Under the pieces are notes generated by a model. It made no database searches. It worked only from the letters and a program-made list of their open reading frames with translations, and had not been told where the DNA came from. Position numbers and translations under genes: made by a program. Source: an uncultured Ruminococcus sp. (GTDB lineage Bacteria; Bacillota; Clostridia; Oscillospirales; Acutalibacteraceae). From it: DNA of 64,000 bases. The DNA lies in the NCBI GenBank assembly GCA_902776975.1, contig CACYSI010000013.1, forward strand, positions 1-64,000. The letters are read 5' to 3'. Of the stretch, positions 58,486 to 64,000 are shown piece after piece (position 1 is the stretch's first letter; every line of letters begins with the position of its first letter).

Positions 58486-58700
58486 ATGATCACCGATAAA
58501 TTATATGCCGCGGATCATAAAATAATACCTATTTACAAAAAGCACAATTGTGGTCTATTGTCACAAAAAGAACTAAGAAAAAGATAAAGAAAAAGAATAA
58601 AAGAAAAAGTAAAAGTGAAAGGAAATGTCAAACACCGCTTTCGCGGCTCTTTTTCATCTCATTCCGTTTCATGTTTTATTATATTAATAGCGTATAATCA

Positions 58701-58728
58701 AAAGCCGTGCCCTAACAGACACGGCTTT
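58701..58728 (-). terminator. Terminator after cysS
   Basis: Minus-strand AAAGCCGTG/CACGGCTTT hairpin followed by TGATT; about 30 bp past the cysS stop. Confidence 0.7.
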
Positions 58729-58749
58729 AACTGTATTAATTGATATGTT

Positions 58750-60207
58750 TTACTGCTCTATCTCCCAGCTGGCGCCTTCCTTGCTGTCCTTGATTACGAT
58801 GCCCAGAGCCTTCAGCTCGTCGCGGACGGAGTCCGCCTCAGCCCAGTTCTTATCCGCCTTAGCCTGCGCTCTTTCGGCGAGCTTCTCGTCTACCCACGCT
58901 CTCGTTATGCCTTTGTCGGCTAGGTAAGCGTTCTTCTGAGCCTCTTTCGCGGCTTCAGCCTCGGCAGCCTTTTTTTGCTCAGCCTGTGCCGCGTCTATCA
59001 GTCCCAGCGACAGTACCTTATCAAAGTCCGCTATCAGATACAGCTTTGTCGAGTCGCTTATATCGCCCTTGAGCACGTTGTGCAGAGCCGTCAGCGCCAG
59101 CGAGGTGTTCAGATCATTGTCGAGAGCCTCTCTGAACTTAGCCTGATAGGGCTTCGCGGCTTCATAGTCGGGCTCGCCGTCCGCCTTGAGCTTCGCGATA
59201 CGGGAGACGAGCTTGTTGTAAGCCTGCACGGTGTTGTCGAGGTTCTCAAAGCTGAATACCAGAGGCTTGCGGTAGTGCGACTGTAAGCAGAAGAAGCGGT
59301 ACGCCAGCGGGTCATAGCCCTTCTCCTCAAGCAGAGATACGGTCAAAAAGCCGCCCTTGGACTTAGACATCTTGCCGCGCTTGTCAAGCAGGTGCAGCAC
59401 ATGGAACCAGTGCGGGCACCACTGATGACCGAGGTACGCCTCACTTTGAGCGATCTCGTTGGTGTGGTGGGGGAAGGCGTTGTCCACGCCGCCGCAGTGG
59501 ATGTCAAGGTACTCGCCCGCGTGCTTGATAGAGATAGCCGAGCATTCGATGTGCCAGCCGGGATAACCGAGTCCCCACGGGCTCTCCCATTTGAGCGCCT
59601 GATCCTCAAACTTGCTCTGAGTGAACCAGAGCACAAAGTCGTTTTTGTTGCGCTTGTTCTCGTCCTCCGTGACGTCGTCGCGCACGCCTACCTGAAGCTC
59701 ATCCTCGTTCATGTTGCCGAAGACATAGTAGTTGTCGAGCTTTGAGGTGTCAAAGTACACGTTGCCGCCCGCGATATAAGCGTAGCCCTTGTCGAGCAGG
59801 GTCTGCACCATCTCGATGAACTCGGGGATGCAGTTTGTGGCGGGCTCCACAACATCGGGAGTCCTGATGTTCAGTTTAGCGGCGTCAGAGAAGAACGCGT
59901 CGGTGTAGAACTTGGCTATCTCCATGACGCTCTTGTGCTCGCGCTTAGCTCCCGCGAGCATCTTGTCCTCGCCTGTGTCGGCGTCGGAGCTGAGATGTCC
60001 CACGTCGGTGATGTTCATCACGCGCAGTACGTCGTAGCCCGCGTAGCGCAGATACTTATCCAGCACATCCTCCATGATGTAGGTGCGCAGGTTGCCTATA
60101 TGAGCGTAGTGGTATACGGTAGGGCCGCAGGTGTACATACGCACCTTGCCCTCTTCATGGGTCACAAACTCCTGTCTTTTGCCGCCGAGCGTGTTATACA
60201 GTATCAT
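58750..60207 (-). CDS. cysS: Cysteinyl-tRNA synthetase
   Basis: A 485-residue class I synthetase charging tRNA-Cys. [20 protein letters not shown] (HIGH motif as HIGN, with a zinc Cys), GWHIECSAI and [15 protein letters not shown] (zinc ligands) and [12 protein letters not shown] (KMSKS) are present; the C-terminal helical domain is Ala/Glu-rich. Its ATG overlaps the cysE stop (ATGA). The pair is under the cysteine T-box upstream of cysE. Confidence 0.97.
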   Translation of the reverse strand: MILYNTLGGKRQEFVTHEEGKVRMYTCGPTVYHYAHIGNLRTYIMEDVLDKYLRYAGYDVLRVMNITDVGHLSSDADTGEDKMLAGAKREHKSVMEIAKFYTDAFFSDAAKLNIRTPDVVEPATNCIPEFIEMVQTLLDKGYAYIAGGNVYFDTSKLDNYYVFGNMNEDELQVGVRDDVTEDENKRNKNDFVLWFTQSKFEDQALKWESPWGLGYPGWHIECSAISIKHAGEYLDIHCGGVDNAFPHHTNEIAQSEAYLGHQWCPHWFHVLHLLDKRGKMSKSKGGFLTVSLLEEKGYDPLAYRFFCLQSHYRKPLVFSFENLDNTVQAYNKLVSRIAKLKADGEPDYEAAKPYQAKFREALDNDLNTSLALTALHNVLKGDISDSTKLYLIADFDKVLSLGLIDAAQAEQKKAAEAEAAKEAQKNAYLADKGITRAWVDEKLAERAQAKADKNWAEADSVRDELKALGIVIKDSKEGASWEIEQ

Positions 60208-60851
60208 TTTTTGTTTACTTCCTTTCTCAGACGTTGTACCTCGTTGCCGAGCTGCTGGATCTCACTGTGCATCCTGCAAAGCTCCTGAGCCACGGGATCG
60301 CTGTAGTGTATCTGGTCGAGCGGATCGGGACGTACGCCGTTTATGCGCACCACCCTTGCCGGTACGCCTACCGCGGTACAGTTGGGCGGTATCTCGGTGA
60401 GCACCACCGCGCCTGCCGCTATACGCGAGTTGTCGCCGACCTTGAACGGGCCGAGCACCTTAGCGCCCGAGCCTACCATGACGTTGTCGCCGAGGGTGGG
60501 ATGGCGCTTGCCGGTGTCCTTGCCGGTACCGCCGAGAGTGACGTTCTGGTATATCAGGCAGTTGTCGCCGATGATCGTCGTCTCGCCTATGACCACTCCC
60601 ATGCCGTGGTCGATGACCAGCCCCTTGCCGATGGTGGCGCCGGGGTGTATCTCTACGCCGGTTTTATGTCTCGCTCTCTGGCTGAGCCATCGTGCGATGA
60701 ACTTCATGTTGTGAGTATGGAACCAGTGCGCGCGGCGGTATTTTCGCACCGCCTTGTAGCCCGAGTAGAGGAAGAAAACCTCTAATCTGTTGCGCGCCGC
60801 CGGATCCCGCTGGAGTACCGAGTCCAGATCGGCTCGTATCGTGTCAAACAT
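60204..60851 (-). CDS. cysE: Serine O-acetyltransferase
   Basis: A 215-residue enzyme making O-acetylserine for cysteine synthesis. The N-terminal helical domain (RADLDSVLQRDPAARNRLEVFFLYSGYKAV) leads to a left-handed beta helix of hexapeptide repeats (GVEIHPGATIGKGLVIDHGMGVVIGETTIIGDN; VTLGGTGKDTGKRHPTLGDNVMVGSGAKVLG) with the catalytic His in HGMG. A basic C-terminal tail follows. It is coupled to cysS and preceded by a T-box, so both respond to uncharged tRNA-Cys. Confidence 0.95.
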   Translation of the reverse strand: MFDTIRADLDSVLQRDPAARNRLEVFFLYSGYKAVRKYRRAHWFHTHNMKFIARWLSQRARHKTGVEIHPGATIGKGLVIDHGMGVVIGETTIIGDNCLIYQNVTLGGTGKDTGKRHPTLGDNVMVGSGAKVLGPFKVGDNSRIAAGAVVLTEIPPNCTAVGVPARVVRINGVRPDPLDQIHYSDPVAQELCRMHSEIQQLGNEVQRLRKEVNKK

Positions 60852-60887
60852 AGTATCAATCCTTTTTACGTGCCTGCCGCAGGCAAA

Positions 60888-61150
60888 TCATAAACAAATA
60901 AGCGCCGCCGTCCGTAGGGACGACAGCGCCGTGGTTCCACCCGAATTCGGCATTATATCTTATAATGCCCTTTCTGCCCTTAACGCGGGCTGACGCGCGG
61001 CGATACTCGGTACCGAGATACTCGTATACTTTCCCACCGCGGGCTCACAGGCGCATTTCACCGGGCTTTCGCTAAGACGGCTCACAGCATATGCCGTCCT
61101 CTCTGATAGCTCCCGCGCGGGTACTTCTCCTGCTCTTCGCCTTTACATAT
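60888..61150 (-). promoter_or_regulatory. Cysteine T-box leader of cysE-cysS
   Basis: On the minus strand the T-box sequence GGGTGGAACCACGG occurs at 60942-60929, followed by the terminator/antiterminator hairpin GCGCTGTCGTCC/GGACGGCGGCGC (60929-60902) and a T-rich run. The upstream Stem I region contains GTGAAA-TGC-GCC with TGC (61055-61053), a cysteine codon, at the specifier position. Uncharged tRNA-Cys should bind and prevent termination. Confidence 0.92.
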
Positions 61151-61157
61151 CTATACT

Positions 61158-61186
61158 ATTATATACGATAACTTACGATTTTGCAA
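61158..61186 (-). promoter_or_regulatory. Promoter of the cysE-cysS transcript
   Basis: On the minus strand TTGCAA (61186-61181), 17 bp, TATAAT (61163-61158), about 10 bp before the T-box begins. Confidence 0.75.
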
Positions 61187-61200
61187 CCACTAATTTAGTA

Positions 61201-61857
61201 TCACATATCGCTGATGACGTCTTTGTTGTCTATCAGATACTTCACGCCCGAGATAACGGTTATCACAGCCGTGATCCATATCAGGCACTGACCGATGATG
61301 TTGAAGGTGTTGGATATGTTGTATACGGTGTGCACGTTAATGTTGCTCGCCGTCCCGACCAAAAAGGGATTAAGCTCATCGACAGTCACCGTGTGTCCTA
61401 ACATATTGATGGATATGATGTCCAGAGCGGTCTGCATGGTAAAGATCGCGCATATCGCGACTATCTGAGATACCGTCTTGACCTTGCCCCACATATTGGC
61501 GGCTATCACCTTACCGCTCGCGGCGGCTACCAGCCTTACCGAGGTGACGGCAAACTCTCTGAAGATGATTATCACCAGCGGAACCGCGCCGCACAGTCCG
61601 AATTTGACAAAGCAGACCAGCACCGATATGACGAGTATCTTATCCGCCAGCGGATCGGCGAATTTGCCGAAGTCGGTTATCAGATTATCTCTGCGCGCGA
61701 TCTTGCCGTCGAGCGCGTCGGTGATCGAGGCTATGCCGAACAGCACTCCCGCCGCTAAAAAGTGAAACGGAAACTCGATCAGTATAGTCGCCATCACAGC
61801 GGGTACCAGGATTATCCGCAGCAGCGTAAGTTTGTTTGGCAGATTCATTTTGTTCAT
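61201..61857 (-). CDS. pgsA: CDP-diacylglycerol-glycerol-3-phosphate 3-phosphatidyltransferase
   Basis: A 218-residue membrane enzyme that makes phosphatidylglycerophosphate. The start at 61857 has AGGTG upstream; the ATG at 61950 that overlaps rimO would add an untypical basic/Cys-rich stretch. The CDP-alcohol phosphotransferase motif is complete: DALDGKIARR, then G-x3-D-x3-D in FGKFADPLADK. MNLPNKLTLLRIILVPA is the usual beginning. Follows rimO on the same strand. Confidence 0.93.
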   Translation of the reverse strand: MNKMNLPNKLTLLRIILVPAVMATILIEFPFHFLAAGVLFGIASITDALDGKIARRDNLITDFGKFADPLADKILVISVLVCFVKFGLCGAVPLVIIIFREFAVTSVRLVAAASGKVIAANMWGKVKTVSQIVAICAIFTMQTALDIISINMLGHTVTVDELNPFLVGTASNINVHTVYNISNTFNIIGQCLIWITAVITVISGVKYLIDNKDVISDM

Positions 61858-61946
61858 AACAACACCTAAAGTATAAAAGTTGGGGAGAGGGCGACAGGCG
61901 TCCGCTCCCTTTCTATCGGTACGACCGCACGGGCAGTAAGGGATTA

Positions 61947-63275
61947 TCAAATCATCTCTCCCGTCAAGTCACAGTCGAGATGATCCGTGACGCGGACTTT
62001 GACGATATCTCCCGCGTGGGGCTTGGTATCGCCCACGGTGAAGAACACCAGCGGGTCGACCTCGGGCGCGTCATACTCTGAGCGTCCGTACCAGCACTCC
62101 GCGTAGCGGTCAAAGCCGTCTACGAGCACTTCTATCTCCCTGCCGATGACGCTCTCACAAAAGTCGTTGATTATCAGCGCCTCCTGCTCGGTTATCAGCT
62201 CGGCGCGGCGGTTCTTTACATCCTCGTCTATCTGGTCGGGCAGCAGCGCGGCGGGGGTATCCTCCTCCTGCGAGTATGCAAAGCACCCGAGCCGCTCAAA
62301 GCGCGTCTGAGCCACAAACCCGCTCAGCTCCTCAAACGCCTCTTCGCTCTCTCCGGGGAAGCCGGCTATCAGCGTGGTACGCAGCACGACGCCGGGTATC
62401 TTCTCCCTGATCTTTTCTATCAACGCCGTCAGACTCTCTCTGTCGCCGCGGCGGTTCATGGCGCGCAGTATGCCCGCGTTGCAGTGCTGCAGCGGCAGAT
62501 CTATGTATTTAGCTATCTTATCTTCTTCTCTGATAGTATCGAGCAGCTCGTCGGTGATATAGTCGGGATAGCAGTACAGCACGCGTACGCGGTACAGCTC
62601 CTCTATCTTACACATCTCTCTGAGCAGCTCAGCGAGCTTCAGCTTTCCGTAGATATCCAGACCGTAGCGGGTGGTATCCTGAGCGATGACGTTGATCTCC
62701 TTGACGCCGTTGTTTACCAGACGGCGAGCCTCTTCGAGGATGCTCTCCATCCTGCGCGAGCGGTAGCCGCCGCGTATCAGCGGAATAGCGCAGTAGGTAC
62801 AGCAGTTGTCGCAGCCGTCGGCTATCTTCAGATACGCCCAGTGCTGCTCCGTGCTCTGCACCCTGCCGCCATCCATGGGCAGCAGCATCTTATCGGGGAA
62901 GCTCTCTGTCTTCTCGCCTTCAAGAGCCTTAGTCACTACCTCGGCGATATCGGCGTTCTTACCTATGCCGATCACCGCGTCCGCCTCGGACAGCTCCTTC
63001 ATTATCTCGCTGTTGTAGCGCTCGGCGAGACAGCCCGTGACGATGATAGCCTTTATCTTGCCTTCTTTTTTAAGCTCTGCAAGCTCCAGTATCTCGTCTA
63101 TGCTCTCCTGCTTGGCGCTCTCGATGAAGCCGCAGGTGTTTATTATCGCGGCGTCAGCCATGGCTACGTCCTGCTTGAGTTCGAAGCCGGCTTCTCTGAG
63201 CTTATACATCATCATCTCCGCGTCCACGCGGTTTTTAGCGCAGCCCAGAGATACTATCCCTACGGTATACGGCAT
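61947..63275 (-). CDS. rimO: Ribosomal protein S12 methylthiotransferase RimO
   Basis: A 442-residue radical SAM enzyme that adds a methylthio group to an Asp of ribosomal protein S12. N-terminal MTTase domain with three cysteines (GIVSLGCAKNRVDAE, INTCGF, VTGCLAERY), radical SAM CxxxCxxC in DGCDNCCTYCAIP, and a C-terminal TRAM domain (VDGFDRYAECWYGRSEYDAPEVD). RimO rather than MiaB because of GCAKNRVD and SEYDAPEVD. It begins 1 bp after recX. Confidence 0.95.
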   Translation of the reverse strand: MPYTVGIVSLGCAKNRVDAEMMMYKLREAGFELKQDVAMADAAIINTCGFIESAKQESIDEILELAELKKEGKIKAIIVTGCLAERYNSEIMKELSEADAVIGIGKNADIAEVVTKALEGEKTESFPDKMLLPMDGGRVQSTEQHWAYLKIADGCDNCCTYCAIPLIRGGYRSRRMESILEEARRLVNNGVKEINVIAQDTTRYGLDIYGKLKLAELLREMCKIEELYRVRVLYCYPDYITDELLDTIREEDKIAKYIDLPLQHCNAGILRAMNRRGDRESLTALIEKIREKIPGVVLRTTLIAGFPGESEEAFEELSGFVAQTRFERLGCFAYSQEEDTPAALLPDQIDEDVKNRRAELITEQEALIINDFCESVIGREIEVLVDGFDRYAECWYGRSEYDAPEVDPLVFFTVGDTKPHAGDIVKVRVTDHLDCDLTGEMI

Positions 63276-63276
63276 T

Positions 63277-63891
63277 TCAGTATTCCTCCGTATCAGTATA
63301 TTCTGCCATGACGCTCTTTATGTCCCGGTAGCTGAAGCCAAGTCTCATCAGAGCGTTATACGCGCGTCTGCGACCCTTCTCGTCGTTCATGACGCGCGAG
63401 TATTTTTTATCTATTATCGTGCGGATCTGCTGCTCTTCGTCTATCTCCGGCTCTCCCGTTACCTCGTCTATGAGCTCGCGGCTTATGCCTTTTTCGGCGA
63501 GCTTTTGCCTCACTCCGCGATATGACAGATGCTTGAGGTTTATCAGATCGGCAGAGTACCGCCTCGCGAAGCGCTCATCGTCTATCAGCCCGAGCTCGAC
63601 CATCCTGTCGGCGGTCTGCTCACAGCAGTCCTCGCTGTAGTCGCGCCTGAGCTTGTCTACAAGCTCCCTGCGCGAGTGATCGCGAAAGGATATCAGCCAC
63701 ATCGCCTTGTCCTTGCATCTTTTGAGCTCGGACGCGATCAGGCACTCGCGCAGCTCTTCGTCGGTGATCTCACGCCCTACGTCAAAGCGCTGAGCGATCA
63801 GCACCTCGGTATCGAGCTTCATAGCGAGCTCACCGTCTATATACAGAGCAGAGAGCCCCTTTCTACGGGGCTCTATAGCTGTTATCTGCAT
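63277..63891 (-). CDS. recX: Regulatory protein RecX
   Basis: A 204-residue RecA modulator. FRDHSRRELVDKLRRDYSEDCCEQTADRMVELGLIDDERFARRYSADLI and the following RGVRQKLAEKGIS-type repeats fit RecX (landmarks SRRELVDKL, LGLIDDERFA, VRQKLAEKGI). Its ATG overlaps the stop of the upstream gene by one base (TGATG), as in recA-recX. An early hairpin (GAGCCCC/GGGGCTC at codons 5-14) may limit translation. Confidence 0.93.
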   Translation of the reverse strand: MQITAIEPRRKGLSALYIDGELAMKLDTEVLIAQRFDVGREITDEELRECLIASELKRCKDKAMWLISFRDHSRRELVDKLRRDYSEDCCEQTADRMVELGLIDDERFARRYSADLINLKHLSYRGVRQKLAEKGISRELIDEVTGEPEIDEEQQIRTIIDKKYSRVMNDEKGRRRAYNALMRLGFSYRDIKSVMAEYTDTEEY

Positions 63892-64000
63892 CAGTCTTCT
63901 ACAAGTATATCTATTTTGGAGCTTTTCTTCTTCTTATCCGCGGCAGGAGCGGGGGCCGGAGCCTCCTCTACCTTTTTAGCGCCGGGTATGGCGGCTGTAG
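63891..64000 (-). CDS. recA: Probable RecA, C-terminal end only (cut by window)
   Basis: Only the last 36 codons are inside the window. They read a low-complexity Ala/Pro/Lys tail ending KKSSKIDILVED, typical of the variable RecA C-terminus in Clostridia. The call rests mainly on the coupled recX gene directly downstream; the conserved RecA core is outside the window. Confidence 0.6.
   Translation of the reverse strand, partial: TAAIPGAKKVEEAPAPAPAADKKKKSSKIDILVED

Noticed and set aside
61857..61950. Longer start for pgsA overlapping the rimO stop
   Set aside because: The ATGA overlap is tempting, but the added 31 residues are basic and Cys-rich and not like PgsA; the ATG at 61857 has a ribosome site.
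1..64000. tRNA or rRNA genes
   Set aside because: No cloverleaf with a GGTTCGAATC-type arm and no rRNA-like stretch was seen while reading both strands; a tRNAscan run would settle it.

Overview
The window reads as a continuous stretch of chromosome from a gut- or rumen-type clostridium, most likely an Oscillospirales/Ruminococcaceae (Ruminococcus-like) bacterium. The support is a class III Firmicutes-type fructose-bisphosphatase, a T-box leader on cysE-cysS, clostridial families (DUF3783, DUF4830, DUF6442, DUF1893, YARHG, FeoB-associated Cys-rich protein), the order pucR-like/ftsE/ftsX/envC-like, strong GGAGG ribosome sites, many TTGACA-17-TATAAT promoters and dispersed palindromic repeats of a kind common in gut Clostridia. 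Base composition looks balanced to moderately GC-rich by eye, except for a clearly AT-rich island at about 36.3-37.9 kb. This is inference from gene content; no taxonomic marker search was run.

Layout. 0-9 kb: a Big_2/YARHG lipoprotein with a long structured leader, a DUF3783 gene, an 1163-residue secreted protein with eleven fibronectin III repeats and a C39-like cysteine peptidase, thyA with a C-terminally extended folA, and an ECF-type sigma factor fused to a membrane anchor and ectodomain. 9-17.7 kb (mostly minus): fbp, a YdjC/ChbG deacetylase, a small VWA protein (plus), a lipoprotein alpha/beta hydrolase, a Bax-inhibitor-like membrane protein, and an operon of ECF transporter S component, DUF1893, ferredoxin-type aldo/keto reductase and YjbR protein. 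17.8-22.3 kb: a four-gene partner-switching cassette (STAS, MATE transporter fused to an RsbW-like kinase domain, HAMP-PP2C-HATPase phosphatase, STAS). 22.5-26.3 kb: flavodoxin-like oxidoreductase, lipoprotein, HAD phosphatase, DUF4830 protein, RsuA-type pseudouridine synthase. 26.5-36.3 kb: an orphan UgpC/MsmX-type sugar ABC ATPase, PucR-like regulator, ftsE-ftsX-envC-like cell-division hydrolase module, small membrane proteins, an unidentified protein behind an RBS-sequestering hairpin, greA and lysS.

36.3-38 kb is an AT-rich island bounded by a degenerate second copy of the lysS 3' end; it holds a palindromic element, a lipoprotein gene and a beheaded GNAT acetyltransferase. 38-41.3 kb: a membrane acyltransferase and a four-gene operon (lipoprotein, CrtO-like membrane protein, Nudix, YccF). 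41.4-45 kb: a feoA-feoA-feoB-Cys-rich iron uptake operon on the minus strand, with a consensus promoter followed by two 17-bp dyads resembling DtxR-family operators. 45-49.6 kb: an EF-G paralogue with altered GTPase motifs, an unidentified membrane protein, a DUF6442/HTH pair under three repeated operators, and a flavodoxin. 49.6-50.3 kb is gene-free and built of repeats. 50.3-57 kb: gpmI, tpiA and pgk (transcribed pgk to gpmI), a TTG-started trmL, a small YtxH-like protein, a membrane-anchored GH25 lysozyme and a protein made of a duplicated unit. 57-64 kb: a lipoprotein, a polysaccharide deacetylase, a cysteine T-box with cysE-cysS, then recA (3' end only), recX, rimO, pgsA.

The least ordinary parts are the partner-switching cassette with a kinase domain on a MATE transporter, the membrane-anchored sigma factor, the pair of about 178-nt structured repeats (one in the leader of the YARHG lipoprotein), the lysS-bounded island, and the EF-G paralogue lacking DTPGH and NKxD. 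All domain calls are by eye; no database search was run.
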